Shown in pieces: positions 54,276-63,651 of a stretch of 64,000 bases of DNA; position 1 is the first letter of the stretch, and every line of letters starts with the position of its first letter. Under the pieces are notes generated by a model. It ran no database searches, was not told where the DNA came from, and saw nothing but the letters and a program-made list of their open reading frames with translations. Origin of the DNA: Elephas maximus indicus (lineage: Eukaryota; Chordata; Mammalia; Proboscidea; Elephantidae); NCBI RefSeq assembly GCF_024166365.1, contig NC_064842.1, forward strand, positions 17,145,001-17,209,000. The letters run 5' to 3'. The position numbers and the translations under genes are program-made.

Positions 54276-56387
54276 GAACAAAAGAAATCTGGGAGATGAT
54301 TATAGAGCTGTCATTTAAAAACACTCCAAACATAAAGGTGGCAGGTTTCCTTTAAAAGTACGTTTGTCCAACTGATGGGAAATGAAAGTCTGTGATCCAA
54401 CTAATTCCAGTGAATAAACGGCTCGATTAAAATCGGAATGTATGACTAGAACATTCCTGTGACTGACTAGAACACCAAGTGTTTAATGTAATTATCAATA
54501 AAGTACTTATGAAAGAAGTGTAGCTCTCCTTGGTTTTAAAGGCTGCTTTTAAAAATACTTCAAACAAAAAATGATTTTGTTCCTTTAATTATATTGTCCT
54601 GATGGCACTGCTGAGGGACACAAATAGTGGTCTCATGCTTTGCATTCTCAGTGTTTTGAATGATACCTAGCACCACTGAAAGCATTCAATAAATATTTGA
54701 TAGATGAATGAATGATAGGCAACTGAAATAATAAAAATACACTGAAAAATACTACTTGAGAATCATGATTTAGAACTTTAAACATGTAATTGTGGTTTTA
54801 CTGAAGTTCTTCATTGTTTTCTTCACTAAACAAGGAATTATGTGGTCTGCTGATAAATAATTCACTTCTAAATCCTGAAGACCTTCTACATGTATACTTA
54901 TTTTAGGACAAGAGTGTTCTAGAGTGTGCTGAACTTTATTCTGGGCATTCCATTTCTGGCTCTGTTACTGGGGGTATCCTAGCTAACATCTTGCTGTTTT
55001 ATATTCCCAAACATTAATGGCAAAGCATTGATACCACATCATGTATACTCTTCACTAACCAAATTCAACAAGTCTACCTGCAGCTTATTTAAAAACTGTG
55101 CTGGGGACCCAAGAAGGAGTAAAAATCATCCCAAAAGGCAAAAAATCCACAGCTTACCATTTAAACATATTGTTTTAAAGATATAGTTTAGAGATAGTGT
55201 TTTGACTGATAACTTAAAACGCTTTGAAAACTTAAAGCACTACGTAAACACCACAGTTAATATATGAAATGCAAATCCAATGGGATCAAAATAAGCTCAT
55301 GAGAAAAAATAAGGCTGAGAATCCATCTAAAAAACTGGGCACAAAACATTTGTTCAAATGGGTGATCTATACTCTCAATGGAATATTGCATGTGACAGTT
55401 CTCATTTTCCACCACTTTCTAACTGTGCAGAGCCAGTTTTTGTTACCTGGGTTAACTTACAAGCAGGGAGCTTCAGGCAAGTGAGAGATTTGTGGGCCAT
55501 ATTTGCAACACCAACAACTAGAGTAAACATACAATTATTATGTGCCCTCGGGAATCTAGCATAACACTGTTCTAAGGCAGGCATGGGTCTTGAGGATTTA
55601 CAGGTTGGGGGGAAAAAAGTACAATACATGAGTACACAGCCTATAACTATCTACAGCAAAATTTCAAGATCCATCATTAATGATGTTCTTTGAGTTAAAG
55701 GAACATGAAATTAGAACTCTGATAGCTTTAATTAAAATATACAAATATTTTTAAAGTCACTTTGGAGTTTGGGAAGACGAGGATGTGATAGAAAGGGAAA
55801 GGTAGAAAGGAGAATAATTTTTAAGAAGAGGTCAATTGTGGTGCTATGTTTATGACAAATGTATCAGTGTTCAGAGAAAATAAAATTGGAGTTTTTTGTA
55901 CTATTCCTACAAGCAATTTTTTAAGTGCATAAAGACTATATTTTAATGATATAAATATTTATATTAGCTTTTTCCTTTAAAAACAATATATTTTTTAAAC
56001 AAACAAATCTAAATATTATACTAAAGCCTTTAGGTTAAGATATGAAATATTTGCGGAAATCATTTGATGGTTGGTTTCCCCATCTATAAAATGAGCTAGT
56101 TGACCTAGAATATCTCTCGAGTTCCTTTTAATCACATATTGTATATTTTGCCTTTAATGGTGAAGTGGACAAATATTTATTCATTCATTAAACAGTTATT
56201 TGAACATTTATTTATGTGCCAGACACTATGTCATCACTGGAAATGTAGTGGGGAACAAAAAAAAAAAACATAATTCTCTACTCACCAAGCTTAAAGTCAG
56301 TTGGCGAAATCAAGGGTAGGGCAGTACTTACTCTAACCAATAAGCTCTATAAAAAAAAAAAAGAAAATGTAGCTGTTAGGGCAAAGG
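54276..56387. other. AT-rich, SINE-free; two L2 scraps
   Basis: About 2.1 kb without any AfroSINE. At 54640-54720 a sense L2 end (AGCATTCAATAAATATTTGA) and at 56165-56330 an antisense L2 end (TTTATTTATGTGCCAGACAC) can be seen. No coding frame is supported. Confidence 0.5.
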
Positions 56388-56553
56388 CAAAACCAAAACC
56401 AAACCCGTTGTCGTCGAGTCAATTCCAACTCACAGTGACCCTATAGGACAGAGTAGAACTGCCCCATAGGGTTTCCAAGGAGTGCCTGGTGGATTCGAAC
56501 TGCTGACCTTTTTGGTAAGCAGCCGTACCTCTTAACCACTGCACCACCAGGGC
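56388..56553 (-). repeat. AfroSINE, young-looking, antisense
   Basis: Full short-type copy with tail AAAACCAAAACCAAACCCGT, CGTCGAGTCAATTCCAACTC and head TTTGGTAAGCAGCCGTACCT. Flanks AGGGCAAAGGCA at 56379 and AGGGCAACAGCA at 56549 look like an imperfect duplication. Confidence 0.92.
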
Positions 56554-56835
56554 AACAGCAGTTGTCTTTATTTGAGACAGATAAGCTCCTTTATTTTTTT
56601 TAAAAAGTGAAAGTATTAAGGGTTTTCCTATTACTTTGCGAAACAAACAATATCTAATTCAGAACACATCAATGAGTTTCTAAATTCTCTGAAATCATAT
56701 AGTTGTCAGTCAATCCCAATATTCTGAATTGGTATTGAAACATCACCTCTTAAAAAAAAATCTAAATGGAAGCATGAAGGTCTATACTAATCATTATCAT
56801 TTTCTAGGCATTTTACCAAAATAATTAAAGACCAT

Positions 56836-58342
56836 TGTCTTAGTTATCTAGTGCGCTATAATAGAAATACCACAAGTGGGTGGCTTTACCAAACAGAAAC
56901 TAATTTTTTCATAGTTTAGAAGGCTAAAAGTCCAAATTCAGAGTGCTGGATCTAGGGGAAGTCTTTCTCTGTACGCTCTGAAGGAAAGTCCTTGTCTCTA
57001 CAATTTCTCCTTCCTGGTCCTCTGGAGATCTCCAGGTCTTGGAACCTATCTTATCCCATCTCTCTTCTGCTCGCTTGTTTAATCTCTTTTATATCTCAAA
57101 AGAGACTGACTCAAGATATACCCTACACTAATTCTGTCTCATTAACATAACCATTCCCAAATAGTATTATAACCACAGGCATTGAGGTCAGGATTTACAA
57201 TACACATTTTTGGAGGGCACAATTCAATCCATAACATTCCGCCCTCTGGCCCCCCCAAATTCAAATCCTCTATACATGCAAAACACATTCATCCCATCAC
57301 ATCATCCCAAAAGTCATAAATCAACTCCAAGACCAAAATCTCATCTTCTGATTTGTCTAAATCGAAAATGCTTGAGACTTTAGGCATATTCCATCCTGGG
57401 GCAAAATTCCTGAGAAATCAATGCTACAAGTTATCTGCTTCCAAAGTACAATGGTGGAACAGACACAAGGTAGACATTTCCTTTTCAAATGGGAGAAATT
57501 GGAGGAAAAGAAGGGACAACAGGCACCAAGCAAATCCAAAACCTGGAAGAACACATTACATTAGCTCTCAGGGCTTGAAAACAATCCTCTGTTCTTTGAG
57601 ACCATCTGGGCAATGGCTTCGCCCTCTAGACTCAGTGTTTGCCACGTTATCTGGATTTTGGGTGGTAGCAACCTCTGCCCTGGGGTTCAGCTCCACCCTC
57701 CAGGCCCACTGGAAAGGTAACTCTGCTCCCTTGGCTTTGGGTGGCCTCATTCTCCCAGTCCATCTGAATGGCAACTCCACCCCCTTGGCCCTGGCAGACC
57801 CCATTCTTCTGCCCCTTGGGCGTGGCAGCCCCACCTCCTCAGCTTTGGGCAGTGGCCCCATCCTCTTGGCCACACTGAATGGCAGCCCCATGTTCCAGAA
57901 CCAAGTTGGTGAACATCTGACTCTTTGAAACCTAGGAGGCTGTGGCCCTACCCTTTGACACCCCAAGGCCATGGCCCCACCTTCTCAGGCCAAGGCAGCT
58001 TTGCTTCCCATGCTCCTTCCGACAGCTCTGTTTACCTCTGAGCTGCTCCAGGGATGGTTCTTTTCTTCTCCTGGAAGACAAGAGTTGTAGCTCCTTTGGC
58101 CTATTTTCTGCCTACAGAATCCCAAGAGGCAGACAGCATTCTCTCATTTCTTCTTTCTCTGCCCCCTCCAGTCTAGTCTAATGGGTTTTCTGCCACGGTA
58201 GTTGGTTAGATCCATCAGTCACAGGCTTAAACTCTTTAACAAAAGACTGTGTAGCCATAATCATGATGAAAATTTTAGGACACAGGCACAGAGGTTAGGA
58301 TTTACAACATATATTTTGGGGGACACAATTCAATTCGTAACA
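56836..58342 (-). mobile_element. MaLR LTR element with internal region, antisense
   Basis: The 3' LTR (56836-57236) starts TGTCTTAGTTATCTAGTG and ends CAATCCATAACA. Next to it lies a polypurine tract read on the minus strand (GGGGGGGCCAGAGGGC). The internal part follows (57237 to about 58260: GGGGCAAAATTCCTGAGAAA, AAGTTATCTGCTTCCAAAGT), then the 5' LTR remnant (about 58268-58342) ending CAATTCGTAACA. ACCAT flanks it at 56831-56835 and 58343-58347. Old, non-autonomous, no functional viral gene. Confidence 0.85.
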
Positions 58343-58349
58343 ACCATAT

Positions 58350-58925
58350 AGGTGAAAAGGGAATGAGATTCTGAGCGAGGCACATGCTGTTGTTGTTTGC
58401 TGCCCTAGAGTTGCCCCGTGCACGACAGAATGAAACGCTGCCCAGCCCTGCGCCACCACCATGATTGGGTGTGGATCAGACCGCTTAAGAGCCACAGGGC
58501 TTTTCATTGGCTGATTTTTGGAAGTAGATCCTCAGGCCTTTCTTCTTAGCCCATCTTAATCTGTAAACTCTGCTGAAACCTATCAACATCATAGCAACAG
58601 GTAAGCCTCCACTGACAGATTGGTGGTGGCTCCGCATGAGGTGCATTGGCTGAGAATCAAACCCGGGTCTACCTCATGGAAGGTGAGAATTCTACCACTG
58701 AGCTACCACAGCCCCCATGGGCTGGGCACAAAGTTCCTTTAATCGTTGCAACAACTCTGCAACGGAAGTAAGTAACATTCTTTTTTTCTTAGATGAGAGA
58801 ACAGGCTCAGACAGTGAAGTAATTTGATTAAAGTCACGTTGCTAGAAAGTAGTAAATCAGGATTAAAATCCAAGTTTGACTGGCTTCAAATGACCTCATT
58901 CTTTTCACTACAAAATGCTTCCTCC
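58350..58925 (-). repeat. MIR SINE, antisense, split by SINE
   Basis: Left scrap near 58365-58382 (GATTCTGAGCGAGGCACATG) and right part 58722-58925: GGGCACAAAGTTCCTTTAAT, CAGTGAAGTAATTTGATTAA and CAAGTTTGACTGGCTTC. Diverged MIR with a younger SINE between the parts. Confidence 0.65.
58384..58717 (-). repeat. tRNA-Gly-headed SINE, antisense
   Basis: On the minus strand the head reads GTAGCTCAGTGGTAGAATTC, TCACCTTCCATGAGG and GACCCGGGTTTGATTCTCAG, close to the whole of tRNA-Gly(GCC), including the intact B-box-like GGTTTGATTC. The body (CTCTGCTGAAACCTATCAAC, TTTTTGGAAGTAGATCCTCA) and tail TGTTGTTGTTTGCTGCCC are shared with 30161-30451. Confidence 0.85.
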
Positions 58926-59613
58926 AATAAGTGAAAGTTTTGAAGCTGTGTTTATCAAAGTCTATTCTGCGCGGCAGTAATGAGGCACGAAGTTCTATAA
59001 CAATAAATGGTATCCGTGGTCAAACAACTTTGGAAAATGCTAAGCACAGTAAAGGCAGGGAAGTATTACATAAGAGAAATGCTTAATTTCATTTAACTAA
59101 CGTCTCCTCAAACTTGTTTGACCCACCATTTTATTTAATACTTATTAACACACTTCTTGTAACTAATAAAAATAATCTGGTGTATGCTTAGTTAAATGGC
59201 TGAAAGAAGAAAAAGGGTTAGATGAGAGTTTTGAATTGGAAATTCAGCTTACAAAGCAATTAAAAAAAAAAAAAAACTAGCAGGTATGGAGTAAGCACAT
59301 AGTCTGTGCTCCCAGTGTAGCTAGGAGATGGGGTGATGGGAAGTGGAGGGTGTCAGGAGCAAAAACGGAAACACATAGAACATTTTCGGTGCAAGTTTTT
59401 AGTGATTAATGTAGGCTGAAGTTGAAGGCAAGATTTGGGGGAGAAAAGGGACCTGAGATGGACCCTGAAGAATAAAAAGGTTTAGACAGGGGGAAGGGGC
59501 TGTTTGGAGGGCAGTGAAGAAATGGTTCTGAGAAACTATGTAGGGAATTAAGATAGGACAAGTAAATCGGTCCAGATTGTAGACACTCGTACAGAAATTA
59601 TTCCATTCCTAAT
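58926..59613. other. No gene; possible antisense L2 at right
   Basis: AT-rich left half with an A-run at 59262-59276. From about 59200 onwards it may be antisense L2 (GACCTGAGATGGACCCTGAA, CTGTTTGGAGGGCAGTGAAG). Confidence 0.4.
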
Positions 59614-59697
59614 AATGGAAGGCCTTCTACATGATCTTTCAGATTTTAATAATGGAAGGAGATATTAAAATCTGAAAGATCATGTAGAAGGCCCATT
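59614..59697. repeat. Perfect 31-bp inverted repeat (hairpin)
   Basis: Left arm 59621-59651 (starts GGCCTTCTACATGATC) and right arm 59663-59693 (ends GATCATGTAGAAGGCC) are exact reverse complements, with an 11-base loop. AATAATGGAAGG precedes the left arm (59611-59622) and overlaps its end and loop (59649-59660). AATGG and CCATT extend the pairing beyond a two-base bulge. Confidence 0.95.
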
Positions 59698-59744
59698 ACT
59701 CTGGATGTTAAGTGTGATGATAGGCTTTTGAATTTTAAAACTAG

Positions 59745-59932
59745 AAGCCATCTTAGAATAAAGCTAATAAACACCCATCTAATAACCAGTTGATCCTCTA
59801 AACTAGTTCCCCTTGCTCTACAGATCTGAAATCTGAAGTGCAGAGGGGTCACTTGATTCTCCTAAAGTCACACAGTGCACTAGCAGTACACTTGAGTTGA
59901 GAACTCAGGTCTTTTGAATAGCAAGGAATGCT
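59745..59932 (-). repeat. MIR-like old repeat, antisense
   Basis: CTACAGATCTGAAATCTGAA, GTGCAGAGGGGTCACTTGAT, AAAGTCACACAGTGCACTAG and GAGAACTCAGGTC follow the MIR-type core order. Diverged. Confidence 0.5.
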
Positions 59933-60333
59933 CATGAAGAACATGAAATGAGGCCAAAAAAGGAAATGTAGAATGGGGAGCAAGTTAAGGACATAAATCA
60001 GCGCCTCTGACAGAGGAATGGCTTGTTTGAAGAGATCTACTTAAAGTAATTTTTTAAAGAACCGCCAAAAACCTCCTACGGCAAAAACTGTGCTCTTTTA
60101 ACCCGCTCCATGCCACATCTTACCCTTGTACCTTGTGCAAATAAACACAAGGTGCTGCCGATAAAGAAACAAAAACCATAGAAAAAAGCAAAAGAAATTA
60201 AATTTCTGAAAGGCAGTATCTCAGAAAGTATACGGGAGAGGCAAACAGAAAAGGATAAACTTTCCCAATAAAGGAAAGCAACTTGCTAGAATCCTCCCTC
60301 TACCTTGTTATAATTCTTTTATTCACTATTTAC
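59933..60333. other. No gene or repeat recognised
   Basis: About 400 bp of AT-rich sequence; nothing assignable. Confidence 0.5.
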
Positions 60334-60342
60334 TATTGTTGT

Positions 60343-60505
60343 GGAAATCCTGGTGGTGTAGTGGTTAAGAGCTATGGCTGCTAACCAAGAGATTGGCAGT
60401 TCTAATCCACCAGGTGCTCCTTAGAAACTCTATGGGGTGGTTCTACTCTGTCCTATAGACTTGCTATGAGTCAGAAACAACTCAACAGCGAAGGGTTTTG
60501 GTTTT
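60343..60505 (+). repeat. AfroSINE, tandem copy 1
   Basis: GGAAATCCTGGTGGTGTAGT to CAACTCAACAGCGAAGGGTT. Preceded by TATTGTTGT at 60334-60342. The first of three copies in the same orientation. Confidence 0.93.
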
Positions 60506-60514
60506 TATTGTTGT

Positions 60515-60680
60515 GGAAACCCTGGTGGTGTAGTGGTTAAGAGCTATGGCTGTTAACCAAAAAGTCTCCAGTTCAAATCCACCAGGTGCTCCTTGGAAAC
60601 CCTATGGGCCAGCTCTACTCTGTCCTATAGGGTCACTGTGAGTCAGAATTGACTCAAGAGCAACGAGTTTGGTTTTTTGG
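60515..60680 (+). repeat. AfroSINE, tandem copy 2
   Basis: GGAAACCCTGGTGGTGTAGT to ATTGACTCAAGAGCAACGAG. Preceded by the same TATTGTTGT at 60506-60514. The 5' half is nearly identical to copy 1 and the differences lie mostly in the body. Confidence 0.93.
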
Positions 60681-60689
60681 TATTGTTGT

Positions 60690-60855
60690 TGGAGCCCTGG
60701 TGGTGTAGTGGTTAAGAGCTGGGCTGCTAACCAAAAGGTCAGCAGTTCAAGTCCATCAGCTGCTCCTTAGAAGCCCCATGGGACAGTTCTGCTTTGTCCT
60801 AGAGGTTTGCTATGAGTTGGAATCAGCTCGATGCCACCAAGTTTGATTTTTTTTT
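60690..60855 (+). repeat. AfroSINE, tandem copy 3
   Basis: GGAGCCCTGGTGGTGTAGTG to ATCAGCTCGATGCCACCAAG. Preceded by TATTGTTGT at 60681-60689 and followed by the same string at 60856-60864, where RTE sequence begins. Confidence 0.93.
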
Positions 60856-61369
60856 TATTGTTGTCGTTAAGTGTAATTGAGTTGTTTCTGACTCACAGCA
60901 AACCTACGTACAAGAGAAAGAAACACTGCCGGTCCTGCACCATCCTCACAATCGTGGCTATGTTTGAACCCATTGTTGCAGCTACCATATCAGTCCCTCT
61001 AGATGAGAGTCTCTCTTTTTTGCTGACTGTCTACCTTACCAAGCATGATGTTATCAGGGACTGATCCTCCCTGATAACATTTCCAAAGTACAAGAGACAA
61101 TCTCGCCATCCTCGCTTCCAAGCAGCACCCTGACTATAATTCTTCCAAAACAGACTCATTCATTCTTCTGGCATTCCATGGTATATCAAATATTCTTTGC
61201 CAACGCCATAATTCAAAGGCATCATTTTTTTTTCCCATCTTCCTCGTTCATTGTCCAGCTTTTGAATGCATACAAGGAGACTGAAAATATCCTAGCTTAG
61301 GTCAGGCACACCTTAGTCCTTCAGGTGCCCAATATAATACGTCGTTTGATTTGACTGCTGCTTCTCTCA

Positions 61370-61800
61370 CAGTCTAGTAGGCTAGAAGTCCTAATTCAGG
61401 GTGTCTGCTCCAGGGGAAGGCCTTCTCTCTCTATTGGCTCTGGAGGAAGGTCCTTGACATCAATCTTTCCCAGTCAAAGAGCTTCTCAGCACAGAGACTC
61501 CGGGTCCAAAGGATGCGCTATTCTCCTGGCTCTTGTTTCTTTGTGATGAGATAACCATGCCTCTCTGTTCACTTCTCTCTTTTCAAAAGAGACTGGCTCA
61601 AGACACAATCTGATCTTGTAGATTGAGTCCTGCCTCATTAACATAACTGCCGCTAATCCCATCTGATCAACATCACAGAAATAGGATTTATAATACATAG
61701 GAAAATCACATCAGATGACAAAATGGTGGACAATCACACAGTACTGGGAATCATTGCCTAGGCAAGCTGATATATTTTGGAGGAAAAAATTCAATTCATG
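61370..61800 (-). mobile_element. LTR, MLT1/MaLR-like, antisense, in RTE
   Basis: TCTCACAGTCTAGTAGGCTA, TCAAAAGAGACTGGCTCAAG, CTGCCTCATTAACATAACTG and GATGACAAAATGGTGGACAA are the reverse complement of the solo LTR family at 42993-43478. Its 5'-most part on the plus strand is missing. It sits exactly where about 300 bp of RTE are lost. Confidence 0.75.
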
Positions 61801-62589
61801 ACTCTCAGTATACAGACTGAATAAGTATGGTGAAAAAATACAATCCTGACACACACCTTTCCTGATTTTAAAACATGTAGTATCCTCTTGTTCTGTTCAA
61901 AAGACTGCCTCTTCATCTACATACAGGTTCCTCATGAGCACAAGTGTTCTGGAATTCTCATTCTTCGCAGTTATCTTTAATTTTTTATGATCTACACAGT
62001 CGAATCCCTTTGCATAGTCAATAAAACATAGGTAAACTTCTGGTATTCTCTGCTTTCAGCCAAGATCCATCTGACATCCGTAATGATATTCCTTGTTTCA
62101 CATCCTCTTTTGAATCCAGCTTGAATTTCTGGCAGTTCCCTGTTGATATAACTGCTGCAACTGTTTTTGAATTATCTTTAGCAAAATTTTACTTGTGTGT
62201 GATGTTAATATTGTTTGGAAGTTTCCACATTCCGTTGGATCACCTTCCTTTGGACGGGGCATGAATATGGGCCTCTTCTATTCAGTTGGCGAGGTAGCCA
62301 TCTTCCAAATTTCGTGGCATGGACGAATGAGCACCTCCACCGCTGCATCAGTTTGTTTGAAACATCTCACTTGCTATTCTATCAATTCCTGAAGCCTTGT
62401 TTTATGCCAATACCTTCAGTGCAGCTTGGACTTCTTCCTTCAATACTATCAGCTCTTGATCATATGTTACCTCCTGAAATGGGTTTTTTTTTTTTAAAAA
62501 AAATGCTTGGTTCTTTTTGGCATAGTGACTGACTCTGTGCAGTCCTTCCATCTTCTTTTGATGCTTCATGGGTTGTTCAATAATTGTCC

Positions 62590-63177
62590 CATGCTGTTGT
62601 TATTGGTAGGTGCCATCAAGTCGGTTCTGACTCATAGTGACCCTGTGCACAACAGAACGAAACACTGCCTGGTCCTGAGCCATCCTTACAATCGTTGTTA
62701 TGCTTGAGCTCATTGTTGCAGCCACTGTGTCAATCCACCTCACTGAGGGTATTCCTCTTGTCCGCTGACTGTACTCTGCCAAGCATGATGTCCTTCTCCA
62801 GGGACTGATGCCTTCTGACAACATGTCCAAAGTATGTAAGGCGCAGTCTCGCCATCCTTGCTTCTAAGGAGCATTCTGGTTGTACTTCTTCCAAAACAGA
62901 TTTGTTCATTCTTTTGGCAGTCCATGGTATATTCAATATTCTTCGTCAACACCACAACTCAAAGGCGTCAATTCTTCTTCAGTCTTCCTTATTCATTGTC
63001 CAGCTTTCACATGCATATGATGCAATTGAAAATACCATGGCTTGGGTCAGGCACACCTTGGTCTTCAAGGTGACATCTTTACTCTTCAACACTTTCAAGA
63101 GGTCCTGTGCAGCAGATTTGCCCAATGCAATACGTCTTTTGATTTCTCGACTGCTGCTTCCATGGCTGTTGATTGCA
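62590..63177 (-). repeat. RTE LINE 3' fragment nested in RTE
   Basis: TGCTGTTGTTATTGGTAGGT to CATGGCTGTTGATTGCAATT is a second RTE 3' end in the same orientation as the host. It interrupts the host between TTCAATAATTGTCCC and ATAGAATCCTTC, which are continuous in other copies. Flanks AATTGTCCC and AATTTTACC may be a diverged duplication. Confidence 0.8.
62600..62955 (-). pseudogene. RTE ORF2 C-terminal remnant, antisense
   Basis: Two overlapping minus-strand frames carry the RTE C-terminal order: MNIPWTAKRMNKSVLEE, LTYFGHVVRRHQSLEKD, SVRWIDTVAATM and HRVTMSQNRLDG. The frame shifts in the middle; parallel to 53827-54249. Confidence 0.85.
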
Positions 63178-63453
63178 ATTTTACCATAGAATCCTTCAAA
63201 ACTACAACTTCAGTCTTGATTTTTTCTTCAGTTCTTTCAGCTTGAGAAATGCTGAGGGTGTTCTTCCCTTTTGGTTTTCTAACTCCAGGTCTTCGCACAT
63301 TTCGTTATATTACTTTGTCTTCTCAGCTGCCCTTTGAAACCTTCAGTTCAGCTCTTCATTTCTTACATTCATTCTAGCTACTCTACGTTTACGACCAAGT
63401 TTCAGACCCTCTTCTGACGTCTACGTTGGTCTTTTCTATTTGCTACTACAGAC

Positions 63454-63651
63454 TACTAACCCATTGCCGTCAAGTCGATTTCAACTCATAGCCACCCTAC
63501 AGGACAGAGAACTGCCGCATAGGGTTTTCACTAAATCTTTACTGAAGCCGACTGGTGGATTCTTCCATGGAGTGGCTGGTGGGTTTGAACAGGCCACAGA
63601 ACAGTCGACCTTCCCATTAGCAGTACTTTAACCACTGTGCCACTAGGGCTC
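63454..63651 (-). repeat. AfroSINE longer variant, antisense
   Basis: TAACCCATTGCCGTCAAGTC, TTTTCACTAAATCTTTACTG and GAGTGGCTGGTGGGTTTGAA, ending GTGCCACTAGGGCTCC. Flanks ACTACAGACTAC (63444) and TGTACAGACCAC (63653) may be a diverged duplication. Confidence 0.85.

Larger units (their letters stand above)
60857..63430 (-). repeat. RTE LINE, antisense, host of two insertions
   Basis: 3' part at 60857-61367, RT part at 61801-62480 and upstream part at 62481-62589 plus 63178-63430. Blocks such as GGCATTCCATGGTATATCAA, ATCTACACAGTCGAATCCCT and TTGGACTTCTTCCTTCAATA are reverse complements of the sense copy at 50.7-54.3 kb. The YADD-coding segment is absent, replaced by LTR sequence. No open frame survives. 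Confidence 0.88.

Noticed and set aside
57353..57928. 191-codon open frame, plus strand
   Set aside because: It runs antisense through the internal region of a MaLR element, is rich in low-complexity proline, leucine and glycine blocks, and has no domain.
58640..58717. Possible functional tRNA-Gly gene
   Set aside because: The tRNA-like part is continuous with a SINE body, has altered stem bases, and a diverged sister copy occurs at 30.4 kb, so it is a SINE head.
60334..60864. Regular 172-175-bp repeats as a CRISPR array or satellite
   Set aside because: The units are full AfroSINEs with tRNA-like heads; there are no short repeats with unique spacers, and only three units.
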